A stretch of 64,000 nucleotides of DNA, from positions 1 through 64,000 of the forward strand of contig NZ_JACCFG010000005.1 of NCBI RefSeq assembly GCF_013416555.1, given 5' to 3'. Below the pieces are notes generated by a model, which was not told the DNA's origin, did no database searches, and saw nothing but the letters and a program-made list of their open reading frames with translations. The translations under genes were made by a program, and so were the position numbers. The stretch is from Sphingomonas sp. R-74633. GTDB lineage: Bacteria; Pseudomonadota; Alphaproteobacteria; Sphingomonadales; Sphingomonadaceae. The first letter of the stretch is position 1. Each line of letters starts with the position of its first letter. Of the stretch, positions 32,991-42,158 are shown piece by piece.

Positions 32991-35680
32991 CCGACAATCG
33001 CGGCGCCCCCCCCGAGCAGGACGTAACCTCCTTCTATCGCAACGATCCCCGCACCGTGCCGCTGATGCGCGGGCCGGAGGACATGCCGGCGACCACTACC
33101 GGGGGCGAGGCGTTCGGCGCCGGCTGGCGCACGGCACAGGACGACTGGCCGGGTCGCGCGGGTGACGTGCTGAATGCAGCTTATGGTCCGGTGATCGAGG
33201 CCGTCCGTGCCAAGACGGGCAAGCCGATGTCCAGCTACGTCTGGATCGGCCAGGGCCATGCCGGCGTGAACGAGCAGGCGGTTTGGCGGGATATCGTGAA
33301 TATCCGCGCGCGCGATGCCGACTTCCTCAACGATCTGCCCGCCGACCAGGAGGGGTTCAGCAAGAAGGTGACGGCGCGCACGATCGAGCGCCGGCAAGCC
33401 GACTTCGTGAAGATGTCTCGGGCGGAGGGCGGCGCCGGCTGGGCGCGCTTCGGTGGGCAATTGGCTGGTGCGGCGTCCGATCCCTTTAACCTGATGACCC
33501 TTCCGCTTGGCGGCGGTGAGACGATCGCTGGCCGCATTCTGGCGCAGGGCTTGATCGGCGCGGTTACGGAGGCTGCCGAGCAGCCGATGGTCGCGGCGGA
33601 GCGCGCGAAGCGTGGCGAGAAGCTGACCTTCACCGAAGGCCTGGCAAATGTCGGCATGGCCGGGATCGGCGGCGCGGCGATGCAGGGCGTGATCGTCGAG
33701 CCGCTTGCCGCGATCTTCAAGCGCGTCGTCGGCTTGGGCCGGGCGACCGAGGACGAGACCGCCGCGCTGAACGTGCTCGATCGCGAAGCCGAGGTGTCGG
33801 CGACCAGCCCCTATCAGCCCGGGCCGGGCGCGGAGGCGCATAGCGAGCGCCTGGCCGCCGCGATGGCGGCTATAGGCGCGGGCGACCCGCCGACGATCAG
33901 CACGCGTGCGCAGCTGGCGGCAGGATCGGCGATGAGCACCCCGGTTCCTCGTGAAACATTGCCGGCGCATGCCGATGTTTCACGAGGAACCACGGCGCCG
34001 ATGGCGCGCCAGCAGTTCATCGCGATGGTGCGCGGGGCGGAGAGCAGTGGCAACGACCTGGCCGCCGCCGAGACCAGCACCGCGTTCGGGCGCTACCAGT
34101 TCACCCGGGGCACCTGGCTGAGCTATTACAAGCGGCGCTATGGCGCGGGTGGGCTGAGCGACGCGCAGATCCTGGCGAAGCGTGCGAACGGCGCGATCCA
34201 GGACCAGCTGATGGGCGACCTGACCGCGGACAATGCCGCGGCGCTGGCCCGCATCGGCGCCTCCGAAACGCCGGGAAATCTGTACCTGATGCACTTCGCC
34301 GGGCAGGGCGGCGCCACCAAGGTGTTGCGCGCCGCCGAGGGCACGCCGGTGCGCGATCTGCTCAAGCCCGACGCGATCGAGGCGAACGCCTTCCTGAAGG
34401 ACTGGACGGCGGGCGAGCTGCGCGCCTGGGCCGACCGCAAGATGGGCGGCAAGGGCGAGGCCGGCCCGGTGGTGCGCCGCGACCTGTTCACCGACGATGC
34501 CAATGGTGACGCGCTGTGGCGCGAAGCCCAGTCGGCGAGCGAGGCGGCGGACCTCGAGCTTGCCGCGATCCGGCGCGAGCGGACGGGGTTCGGCGAGGAT
34601 GGCGAGCCGGGGATCGCGCTGGGGCGCGATGTCGTCGAGGACGGCGCGGGCGTTCCTCGTGAAACAGGCGTGGAACCGGAAGCGGTGGTGGGCATGGATT
34701 GGGAGCCGGCTATGGTGCCGGTCAGGGCGCCTAACTCCGTCGCGCCCGAACCTCCGCATATCAGCGAGCAAGTCGCAGGGATGTTGCGAAGCGGCGGCTT
34801 CGCGGATGCCGCTGGTGGCTTCAGTCGATCGGTCGCCAATATGGCAGAGGCAGGGACGATCTCCGACGGATCGAGGCAACTGATCCTGAAGATGGATGAC
34901 GCTGGTCGCTGGCTCGAACGGCATGATGCCGGGCTTGGTGTGGTGAAGGACGTCGATATGCGCGACTTCCCCAACGATCCCGCTGGTGCGTTGCGCGCCG
35001 TGCTTGGGGAAGATCTGGCTTCACGCCCAGAGGTGGCGACGATGCTCGCGGGGCCAAACCGCTCGCATCTTAATGCGCTCGAGGAAGGCCTGGTGCGGGA
35101 GCGTGCGCGGTTGGCGGATGCCAGCACGGAGGGTGAGCGGGAGACACGCCGCGTGTGGGTTGCGCAGCGGGAGCGCGAGATCGCCGGTGAACGGAAGTAT
35201 CTCGGATTACCGGAGGCGGATCATCTCGATGATCTTAGCGATGATGATCTGCTCGCTGAATTGTCGGGGCTTGGTGAGCCCACCAACATCCTCGCCGGCT
35301 ATGGCGGTGAAGCGGGGCTGCGCGATCGCCAGGCGGCCGGCAGTGAAGCGGCGGCTTCCGCCGACACCCGCCCGCTGCCGAGCAGCATGGCGATTGCCGG
35401 GCAGGCGGCGCTGCGCGATGCCGATATAGGCAAGGCGACCGAAGTCGCGCGGATGTTCGACGATCCGCATGGCTCGGCGTCGGTGCAGATGGCCGACGGG
35501 CTGACGCATGACGTGCGCCAGTCTCTCGACGCCGGCGAGCTCGGCGACGTGCCTTTCGCACTTTCGGGGGTGACCGATGCGGAGGGTGGCGCGGTGCCGG
35601 TCTATGAAGGCGCCGCCGCCGCGCTCGGCCGGTTGGACGCCGAGGATGCCGCGCTCGCCGCGCTGAGGGCCTGTCTGTGA
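32987..35680 (+). CDS. internal virion protein with lytic transglycosylase domain (gp16-like)
   Basis: 897 aa from the ATG at 32987. A lysozyme-like domain lies at about 340-500: FIAMVRGAESSGND supplies the catalytic Glu, followed by FGRYQFTRGTWLSYY. It is flanked by long helical regions. In T7 the equivalent protein cuts peptidoglycan during DNA entry. The gene also contains three copies of a parS-like 15-mer (33944-33990 and 34652-34666), encoding VPRET and DVSRGT in the linkers on either side of the lysozyme domain. Confidence 0.82.
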   Translation: MTDNRGAPPEQDVTSFYRNDPRTVPLMRGPEDMPATTTGGEAFGAGWRTAQDDWPGRAGDVLNAAYGPVIEAVRAKTGKPMSSYVWIGQGHAGVNEQAVWRDIVNIRARDADFLNDLPADQEGFSKKVTARTIERRQADFVKMSRAEGGAGWARFGGQLAGAASDPFNLMTLPLGGGETIAGRILAQGLIGAVTEAAEQPMVAAERAKRGEKLTFTEGLANVGMAGIGGAAMQGVIVEPLAAIFKRVVGLGRATEDETAALNVLDREAEVSATSPYQPGPGAEAHSERLAAAMAAIGAGDPPTISTRAQLAAGSAMSTPVPRETLPAHADVSRGTTAPMARQQFIAMVRGAESSGNDLAAAETSTAFGRYQFTRGTWLSYYKRRYGAGGLSDAQILAKRANGAIQDQLMGDLTADNAAALARIGASETPGNLYLMHFAGQGGATKVLRAAEGTPVRDLLKPDAIEANAFLKDWTAGELRAWADRKMGGKGEAGPVVRRDLFTDDANGDALWREAQSASEAADLELAAIRRERTGFGEDGEPGIALGRDVVEDGAGVPRETGVEPEAVVGMDWEPAMVPVRAPNSVAPEPPHISEQVAGMLRSGGFADAAGGFSRSVANMAEAGTISDGSRQLILKMDDAGRWLERHDAGLGVVKDVDMRDFPNDPAGALRAVLGEDLASRPEVATMLAGPNRSHLNALEEGLVRERARLADASTEGERETRRVWVAQREREIAGERKYLGLPEADHLDDLSDDDLLAELSGLGEPTNILAGYGGEAGLRDRQAAGSEAAASADTRPLPSSMAIAGQAALRDADIGKATEVARMFDDPHGSASVQMADGLTHDVRQSLDAGELGDVPFALSGVTDAEGGAVPVYEGAAAALGRLDAEDAALAALRACL
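33943..33991. repeat. parS-like inverted repeat inside gp16-like gene
   Basis: Two 17-bp arms in perfect inversion, GGTTCCTCGTGAAACAT (33943-33959) and ATGTTTCACGAGGAACC (33975-33991), with a 15-nt spacer. Each arm resembles the ParB site consensus TGTTTCACGTGAAACA with about three mismatches. A third copy is at 34652. Confidence 0.8.
34652..34666 (-). repeat. third parS-like 15-mer
   Basis: GTTCCTCGTGAAACA, identical to the core of both arms at 33943-33991. It lies 0.7 kb downstream, after the lysozyme domain. Confidence 0.8.
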
Positions 35681-38205
35681 GCGCCCGGCAGTGCATCCTC
35701 GACTTGTTCGAGCAGGGTAAGCTCGATCGCGAGCAGCGCGACCGCTACACCGGTGAGCTCGATCGGCTCGAGGCGGCGTATCGCAAGCGGTTCAGCGCCG
35801 GCGGGGCGGCCGAGATGGCATCGGCCGAGCTGGTCGACCGGCTCGGCAAGGACGCCGCGGAGACGCGCCGGCAGACGCTGCTCCAGCTCTCGACGCAGAA
35901 GAGCGTGCTCGAAGGTCTGGTCGCGCATGTGAAGGGCGGCGGCAAGGCGGGGCAATATGCCATCGCGCTGTTCGATCATCACGAGGCGATCCCCGGGGTT
36001 TCGAACATCTCGAACCGGCACGCGGCGCTGCGCCAGCTCGCCTGGTCGCGCATGGGCGATTACCTGCTGAAGTTCGGCCGCGGGCTCGACGGGCGGCTGC
36101 GCAACAGCGCCGATGCGCTCGACATGGTGCGCGAGCTGTTCGGCCAGAGCACGGGCAATGCCGATGCGCGCGAGCTGGCGCAGGCATTCCGCGATACCGC
36201 CGACTGGCTGCGCCAGATGTTCAACGCCGCCGGCGGCCATATCGCCAAGCTGGATGGCTGGGGACTTCCGCAGGCGCACGATGCGATCAGCGTCGCCCGC
36301 GCCGGCTTCGAGACCTGGCGCGACTTCATCAGGCCGCTGCTCGATCCCGCCAGGATGATCGACGGCGCCACGGGGCGCAGCTTCGACGATGCCGGGCTGG
36401 GCGAGGCGCTGGAAGGCGTGTGGCGTTCGATCAGCAGCGAGGGGCTCGACAAGCTCGAGCCCGGCCAGATGGTCGGTTCGAAGCTGGCCAATCAGCGCGC
36501 CGACAGCCGCTTCCTCGTGTTCAAGGATGCCGACAGCTGGATCGCCTATCACGAGCGCTTCGGCGCGGGCGATCCGTTCAACGCGATCACCGGCCATATC
36601 GACGGCATCACCAAGGACATTTCGTCGATGCAGGTGCTGGGGCCCAATGCGGGCCTGACGGTGCGCTGGCTGGGCGACATGCTGCGCAAGGGCGCCGCGC
36701 CGACGATCGAGGGCGGACGGACGGTGAAGCTGGAAGCGGCTGCCGCCAAGGCAGCGCGCGAGACCGACCGCATGTGGCGCTTCTATCGCGGCGAGCTGAC
36801 CATGCCGGAGCCGACCGATCGCGGCGTGGCGCGCTTCTTCTCGGGCCTGCGCAACTGGAATGTGGCGACCAAGCTGGGTGGTGCCTTCCTGAGCGCGTTC
36901 GGCACCGATCCGGTGTTTGCGGCGATGACCGCCAAGTTCAACGGGCTCGACACCACCAAGGTGATGGGCGCCTATCTGCGCGGCTTCAATCCGCTGGATG
37001 CTGGGCACCGCGCTGCCGCGGTCCATGCCGGGCTCGTCTTCAACGAAATGACGGCGCGCGCCGAGCGGTTGTGGCGCGAGGATACGGCGATGCGCGTCAA
37101 CGTGCATGAAGTGAGCCGCCGGCTGGCGGACGGCGTGCTGCGCGGCTCGCTGCTCTCCCCGCACACCGTTTCGATGAAGCAGGCGACCGGCCTGGGCTTC
37201 ATGATGGATTTCGCGCGCCACGCCGACAAGAGCTTCGAGCGGCTGGACGCGGCCGATCAGGCTCGCTTCGCCCGCTATGGGATCGACGCGGCGGACTGGG
37301 ACTATATCCGCGCCACGCCGGTGACCGAGGAAGGCGGGTACAAGCTGCTGCGCCCGGGCGACGTGGCGAGCCGGGAAGACGGCTTCAAGGGCCCGGCGAT
37401 GCGCAACGCGATGAAGCTGTTCGAGATGATCGACAGCGAGACCAAGTTCGCGACGCCCGGCGAGCTGTTGCGCGCGCAGACCATGCTGGCGCTGGGCGGC
37501 AAGGGCACCGCCTTCCAGCGCGGCACGATCCTGGGCGAAGTGGCGCATTCGGCGACGCAGTTCAAAACCTATTCGGTGATCGCGCTGATGACGCATATGC
37601 AGCGCGCTATTTACGGCAATGGCGGGGTGAACCGCGCGACCTATGCGCTGATGCTGCCGCTATTCCTGACGCTGGGCGGCGCGATGGTGCTGCAGCTCAA
37701 GAGCATCGCGGCGGGCAAGGATCCCGAGCCGATGACCGGTGCGAAGTTCTGGGGCCGCGCCTTCATCCAGGGCGGCGGCGCGGGGATGCTCGGCGATTTC
37801 GTCACCGCCGGGCTGGCGGGGCGATCGCGCACGGGCGGCACGCTGGCGGGCTATATCGCCGGCCCGACCATGTCCGGCCTGATCGATCCGGCGATGGATC
37901 TTGTACTCGGCAATCTCGGCAAGGGCGCCGAGGGCAAGAAAACCACGGTGCAGCACGAGCTGGTCCAGCTCGCGGAGAACAACATTCCGGGCATGTCGAC
38001 CTGGTATCTGAGCACCGCCGCGCACCGGGCGATGCTCGATCAGCTCAATCGCTCGATCGACCCGAACTACCAGCAGAGCTGGAAGCGGATGGAGCATCGC
38101 GCGGCCGAGCAGGGATCGCAATATTGGTGGGCGCCCGGCGACCCCACGCCCGATCGCGCGCCGAATTTCGAGAACGCAATGCAGCAAGGGGGCAACCAGC
38201 CATGA
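35677..38205 (+). CDS. large internal virion/ejection protein
   Basis: 842 aa from a GTG overlapping the previous stop. Long helical protein; residues about 650-760 contain hydrophobic stretches (YALMLPLFLTLGGAMVLQL and nearby Gly-rich segments) that could insert in the inner membrane. In T7 the C-terminal part of gp16 does this job. Here the gp16 functions seem split over two genes, the transglycosylase upstream and this one. That division is inference. Confidence 0.7.
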   Translation: MSARQCILDLFEQGKLDREQRDRYTGELDRLEAAYRKRFSAGGAAEMASAELVDRLGKDAAETRRQTLLQLSTQKSVLEGLVAHVKGGGKAGQYAIALFDHHEAIPGVSNISNRHAALRQLAWSRMGDYLLKFGRGLDGRLRNSADALDMVRELFGQSTGNADARELAQAFRDTADWLRQMFNAAGGHIAKLDGWGLPQAHDAISVARAGFETWRDFIRPLLDPARMIDGATGRSFDDAGLGEALEGVWRSISSEGLDKLEPGQMVGSKLANQRADSRFLVFKDADSWIAYHERFGAGDPFNAITGHIDGITKDISSMQVLGPNAGLTVRWLGDMLRKGAAPTIEGGRTVKLEAAAAKAARETDRMWRFYRGELTMPEPTDRGVARFFSGLRNWNVATKLGGAFLSAFGTDPVFAAMTAKFNGLDTTKVMGAYLRGFNPLDAGHRAAAVHAGLVFNEMTARAERLWREDTAMRVNVHEVSRRLADGVLRGSLLSPHTVSMKQATGLGFMMDFARHADKSFERLDAADQARFARYGIDAADWDYIRATPVTEEGGYKLLRPGDVASREDGFKGPAMRNAMKLFEMIDSETKFATPGELLRAQTMLALGGKGTAFQRGTILGEVAHSATQFKTYSVIALMTHMQRAIYGNGGVNRATYALMLPLFLTLGGAMVLQLKSIAAGKDPEPMTGAKFWGRAFIQGGGAGMLGDFVTAGLAGRSRTGGTLAGYIAGPTMSGLIDPAMDLVLGNLGKGAEGKKTTVQHELVQLAENNIPGMSTWYLSTAAHRAMLDQLNRSIDPNYQQSWKRMEHRAAEQGSQYWWAPGDPTPDRAPNFENAMQQGGNQP

Positions 38206-40712
38206 CGATCGCGACCACTGCGCGGACGGTGATGTATGCCGGCAACGGCGCGACGGTGACCTTTGCGGTGCCCTATCAGTTTCGTGACACCGCGGACCTG
38301 CGTGTGACCGCCATCGCGGCGGACGGCGCGGAGACGGTGAAGACGCTATCGACGCACTACATGGTCACCGGCGGCGGCAGCCCGCCAGCGCCCGGGAGTG
38401 TGACCATGTTGGCGGCGCCTGCCTTGGGTACGCAGCTCCTTATCGAGGGCGCCAGGACGATCCGGCAGGCGCGCGAATGGGCCGCCGGCGACCGCTTCCC
38501 GGCGGCGGCCACCGAAGGTTCGGCCGATGACGACACGATCGTCGCCCAGGAACTGCGCCGCGACCTAGAGGATCTGCGCCGCCACGCGCTCACCACGCCG
38601 CGGGGCGAAGATGCGCCGTCGCTGCCAAGCCTGGCTGGCCATGACGGCGAACTGATGTGGCTGAAGGATGGTGTGCTGCAGCCGCTGGCGAAATCGCCGT
38701 TCGCGGGCATGTTCTATGGCGGTGGGGCGGATGGTGCGCCCGTGCCCCTAAGCGGCACGGGCGCCGATGTCGCGCTGCGCGGCGACCTGGCCGGCAACAG
38801 CGGCATGGCGCTGGTGGGAAACCGGCTGTCGCTGACGGGGGCGAACAAGCGGGTCCTCGCCGAGCTCGATCGGCGCATCGTTTCGGTGGAGCATTTCTAT
38901 CCGCAGGGTGTGAACCTGGCAGCGCTGACGCCTGCACAGCTGGTCGGCGCGATAACGCTGGCGATCGCGTCTGCGATCGCCGAGGGGCATGATATCTATT
39001 TCCCGGCGGGGCTCTACAATCTCGGCTCGAACTATTTTCCGCTCCGGCAGACGGCCAATCCCAACGACCTGACCGACTTTCTCGATGCCAATAACCTCAC
39101 GATCTACGGCTCGGGGCCGCGCAGCACGGTTTTCAAGACGGTTTCGTCGATCGGTTGGGACGTGTTCCAGCTCAACGGCGTGAAGAACGCGCATTTCCGC
39201 GACTTCATGATCACCGCCGAGTTGACGGCGACCGATGCCTCGGGCTCGAACGGGATGAGCTTTACCGGTGGTCTCGACAATATCACGGTCAAGAACGTCC
39301 ATTTCCTGAACCTGCCGAGCATCGATCGTTCGGACGCGGAGAGTGGCCCCTTCATCGATGGCGGCAAGGCACTGACGGTGCAGTGTGACGGCGCTCCGCT
39401 GGAAGTGGGTTTCCTTCAGGCCGACATTTGCGTCTGGGGTTGCGCCCAGGCGTTCGCGATCGAGGCGGGGCTGACCAATTTCCTCGACAAGCGCACGATG
39501 ATGGAGATCGACGTCTATGCGGAGGATTGCTTTTCCGCGGTTTCGATCAGCGCGGCAGAGGCGGACGGGCCGGTGCCCGCCGATACGCATTTCGGCATCC
39601 GGGTGCGATCGCAATCGGTGAATTGCCAGAAGGATGTTCAGCTCGGCCGCGCGCATGGCGTCGACGTGCGAAGCATGGTGCGCTCGATCAAGAGTGTGGC
39701 CGAGTTGCGCAAGAGCCCCGACGACATCAACTGGTATGAGGAAGACCTGGTGGTGGAGGCGCTTCACTGCGCTTATGCCAAGAACAGCACCGTGGTGGTG
39801 ATCGGTGAAAAGCAGCACTGCGATTACAAGGCGCAGATCGGCGGCACCGGCGCGGGCGCAAGCGGGTTGCTCGGCGCGACCGAATGGTGCGAGATCACCC
39901 TGTCGATCGGCGGCACCGCGGCGTTGCAGGACATCAGGGATCTGGATGTCGGCGGCAACCTGATGAACTACAGCACGCTTTCCGTCACGGCCGCCACCGG
40001 CGTGATCCCGCCGGCCTTCTATCTCGCGTCTCGCTTCAACATCCTGTTTTCGGGGGATGGCCGGGTGCGCATGCCGCTGCAGGGATATGAAGCGAGCTCG
40101 GCAGATGTGCCCAAGGTCGCCGACTTTGCCTGGCGCAACCAGGGATCGGTGACGGCGGCGGACACCGCGACTTCGCTGGTGCTGACCGGCGACGCGGACG
40201 GCGAGCTGCACTGCCTGGTCGAAGCGGCGCCCGCGCCACCCTTCAGCCGCTATCTGCGCGGCGACATCGTGATGCAGGCCACCAGCGCCGCGAATGTCAA
40301 TCTGAGCGCCGAAATCCTGCTGCTGGCGCGAAACAGCGTCAACTCGCGGCTGGTGACGTTCCGGCTGATCCGCGAGCGGCTGGCGGGCACGGAGGTGGGG
40401 CAGGCGGATTTCCGCGCCAACGTGAGCAACTGGACATCGGAAACCGCGGCGGACTCCTTCGCCGTGACCGACCGCCACGACGTGGTGCCGTTCAAATGGG
40501 CGCGCATGGATGTGACGGCTGGCGGTAACATGGAGTTCTACGTCTCGCATGACGGGCGCTCCTGGGTGGGCCTGGGCACCGTCGCGATCAGCGCCTTCCT
40601 AACCGCGACCGGTGGTGGCGCGCTCAACCAGGTGGGCTTCGGCATCCGATCGATAACTGGAACGCCTTGCACCGCGTTCATCCAGAATTTCAGCGGCAAC
40701 GCCCCGTCGTGA
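38202..40712 (+). CDS. tail fibre/spike protein
   Basis: 836 aa from the ATG at 38202. The first 150 residues (MYAGNGATVTFAVPYQFRD ... DDDTIVAQELRRDLEDLRRH) match the T7 gp17-type particle-binding domain. The body from about 230 is beta-strand-rich with repeated turns, as in right-handed beta-helix tailspikes (FPAGLYNLGSNYF is typical of the entry turn). The C-terminal 180 residues look like a lectin/laminin-type fold (ARMDVTAGGNMEFYVSHDG). It should bind and perhaps cut host surface polysaccharide. Confidence 0.85.
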   Translation: MTIATTARTVMYAGNGATVTFAVPYQFRDTADLRVTAIAADGAETVKTLSTHYMVTGGGSPPAPGSVTMLAAPALGTQLLIEGARTIRQAREWAAGDRFPAAATEGSADDDTIVAQELRRDLEDLRRHALTTPRGEDAPSLPSLAGHDGELMWLKDGVLQPLAKSPFAGMFYGGGADGAPVPLSGTGADVALRGDLAGNSGMALVGNRLSLTGANKRVLAELDRRIVSVEHFYPQGVNLAALTPAQLVGAITLAIASAIAEGHDIYFPAGLYNLGSNYFPLRQTANPNDLTDFLDANNLTIYGSGPRSTVFKTVSSIGWDVFQLNGVKNAHFRDFMITAELTATDASGSNGMSFTGGLDNITVKNVHFLNLPSIDRSDAESGPFIDGGKALTVQCDGAPLEVGFLQADICVWGCAQAFAIEAGLTNFLDKRTMMEIDVYAEDCFSAVSISAAEADGPVPADTHFGIRVRSQSVNCQKDVQLGRAHGVDVRSMVRSIKSVAELRKSPDDINWYEEDLVVEALHCAYAKNSTVVVIGEKQHCDYKAQIGGTGAGASGLLGATEWCEITLSIGGTAALQDIRDLDVGGNLMNYSTLSVTAATGVIPPAFYLASRFNILFSGDGRVRMPLQGYEASSADVPKVADFAWRNQGSVTAADTATSLVLTGDADGELHCLVEAAPAPPFSRYLRGDIVMQATSAANVNLSAEILLLARNSVNSRLVTFRLIRERLAGTEVGQADFRANVSNWTSETAADSFAVTDRHDVVPFKWARMDVTAGGNMEFYVSHDGRSWVGLGTVAISAFLTATGGGALNQVGFGIRSITGTPCTAFIQNFSGNAPS

Positions 40713-40737
40713 GCGGCGGAGCAACGGAGGGAGAGGC

Positions 40738-40986
40738 ATGACGACGATGGAACAGGTGGCGCAGGACGCAGCGGAGCAGGGTGCGCGCCTGGCGCTGGCG
40801 CGGCTTGGACTGGACGACGAGCATGCGGGCAAGGACATGGCGGAGCTACGCCAGCTGCTCGGCGCCTGGCGCGACGCGAAGAAATCCGCGGTCAAGAGCG
40901 CGATCGGCTGGCTCATCCGCTGGGCGCTGAGCCTGGTCGTGATCGGTATGGCGGTGAAGCTGGGGTTTGGCGGCTGGCTGAAATGA
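40738..40986 (+). CDS. DUF6127-like small membrane protein
   Basis: 82 aa with ribosome site GGAGGGAG. RLGLDDEHAGKDMAELRQLL then one transmembrane helix (about 58-77). The pattern fits the DUF6127 family, from memory, which often sits in phage lysis cassettes. It may act as a holin or holin partner. Confidence 0.75.
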   Translation: MTTMEQVAQDAAEQGARLALARLGLDDEHAGKDMAELRQLLGAWRDAKKSAVKSAIGWLIRWALSLVVIGMAVKLGFGGWLK

Positions 40987-41063
40987 TCGACGCGCTGATC
41001 GCTGGACTGGCTGAAGGGTCGGCGGCGATCGGGGCGGTGGCGAGGATTTATCAGGAGGCATGC

Positions 41064-41429
41064 ATGGGATGGAAATGGGATCAGTCGGCGGGCGAGCTCT
41101 GGTACCAGGGTAAGCTAATCTCCACGGGCTATGCCGGCAACGGACGCGGCAAGAACAATCCGGCGATGCAGGCAGCGGTGGGCGTGGGCCCGATCCCGCG
41201 CGGCTGCTGGCGGATGACCGCGGTGCGCGACAGCGCCAATACCGGACCCTTCAGCATCGTGCTCGAGCCCGAGCCCGGCACAGCTACGTTCGGCCGCTCG
41301 GCGTTTCGCGTGCATGGCGACAGCGTGCGCAATCCCGGCACGGCGAGCCATGGCTGCATCATCCTGCCGAGGGCCATCCGCGAGAGGATGTGGCGCAGTG
41401 GCGAGAAGCTGCTCGAGGTGGTGGAGTAG
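41064..41429 (+). CDS. Tlde1/DUF2778-like wall enzyme, putative endolysin
   Basis: 121 aa from the ATG at 41064, chosen because AGGAGG ends 5 bp upstream and the domain starts there (MGWKWDQSAGELWYQGK). An alternative ATG at 40983, coupled to the previous stop, would add 27 residues. The catalytic motif HGDSVRN...SHGCI with Cys near residue 98 is that of L,D-transpeptidase-fold enzymes acting on peptidoglycan. It lies between two small membrane proteins, so it is the best endolysin candidate. No lysozyme or amidase gene was seen in the cassette. Confidence 0.8.
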   Translation: MGWKWDQSAGELWYQGKLISTGYAGNGRGKNNPAMQAAVGVGPIPRGCWRMTAVRDSANTGPFSIVLEPEPGTATFGRSAFRVHGDSVRNPGTASHGCIILPRAIRERMWRSGEKLLEVVE

Positions 41430-41433
41430 AGCG

Positions 41434-41682
41434 ATGGTCGACCGGCGGGATCAGTTCTGGGCATTCATCGCGCTGCTGTTCGTGATCGGCACGCTCGGCA
41501 TCGCGCCAGTGGGTTATGCGCTGTTCTGGGGCAAGGCGCTGCCGCCGGAGACGCTGGCGACGGTGGACAAGACCGTGAGCAGCCTGGGCGGGGTGCTCGG
41601 CAGTGTGGGCACTCTCCTGTTCGGCGGCCGGGTTCTCGCGCACCGCGCCCGCCAGCGTCGGGCCAAGGCGGCGTCGAAATGA
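41434..41682 (+). CDS. putative holin
   Basis: 82 aa from the ATG at 41434. Two hydrophobic segments (FWAFIALLFVIGTLGIAPVG and SSLGGVLGSVGTLLFGG) and a highly basic C-terminus (HRARQRRAKAASK), the layout of class II holins. It starts 4 bp after the wall-enzyme stop. It would form the inner-membrane hole that releases the endolysin. Confidence 0.75.
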   Translation: MVDRRDQFWAFIALLFVIGTLGIAPVGYALFWGKALPPETLATVDKTVSSLGGVLGSVGTLLFGGRVLAHRARQRRAKAASK

Positions 41683-41897
41683 GGCGGATGCAACAGGATG
41701 TGCGCCGGCTGCTTCCGGCGCTCGCCACACCTAGCGTCCCTGTGGCTGAAGGCGCCGCGTCGATCTCGGCCGCGAGCACGAAAAAGGCGGCGGTGAGCGC
41801 GTTGGTGGATGCGGATCTGACGACGATCAATCCCGTGCTTGAAGAGAAGCTGCGCCAGCTCAACGACCGGATCGAAGCGCTTGAGCCGCCGATCTAG
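41679..41897 (+). CDS. small hypothetical protein, last phage gene
   Basis: 72 aa overlapping the holin stop (ATGA). An Ala/Ser-rich middle and a C-terminal helix EEKLRQLNDRIEALEPP. It could be a spanin-like or regulatory lysis protein, but there is no signal sequence. A TTTCCGAC/GTCGGAAA inverted repeat (41900-41937) follows, either a weak terminator or an integrase arm site. No other gene lies between here and attR. Confidence 0.6.
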   Translation: MRRMQQDVRRLLPALATPSVPVAEGAASISAASTKKAAVSALVDADLTTINPVLEEKLRQLNDRIEALEPPI

Positions 41898-41981
41898 GCT
41901 TTCCGACGGTTCAACCGGAACTGGTGATTGTCGGAAAATTCTGGCAGGTTAAGTTGTTGAAATATCTAGAAACGAGTTAGT

Positions 41982-42033
41982 CTCATAACCTGAAGGTCGC
42001 AGGTTCAAATCCTGCTCCCGCAACCAACGCGCC
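41982..42033. repeat. attR: 3' half of tRNA-fMet
   Basis: A perfect 52-bp copy of 70-121 containing the native 3' half of the tRNA gene from the anticodon loop on. No promoter or 5' half precedes it, so it is not a functional tRNA gene. Confidence 0.93.
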
Positions 42034-42039
42034 ACACAC

Positions 42040-42076
42040 AACCCGTCTGTCCACCAGGGCCGGCGGGTTTTTTATT
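42040..42076 (+). terminator. displaced native tRNA-fMet terminator
   Basis: AACCCG (42040-42045) / CGGGTT (42064-42069) with TTTTTATT tail. Before integration it would have followed the tRNA; now it ends rightward phage transcription. Confidence 0.8.
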
Positions 42077-42158
42077 GCCCAGCGAAGATCCAACGCGCGT
42101 CCGCGCAAGATCGGCATTGTCTCGGGATCGACTGCGGCGGTATCGCATTTGACTGCTG

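Noticed and set aside
40983..41429. Longer form of the wall enzyme starting at 40983
   Set aside because: The recognisable domain starts at the ATG at 41064, which has an ideal AGGAGG; the extra 27 residues match nothing, though coupling keeps the longer form possible.
41982..42033. A second tRNA gene at attR
   Set aside because: Only the 3' half is present; the D-arm and acceptor 5' strand are missing.
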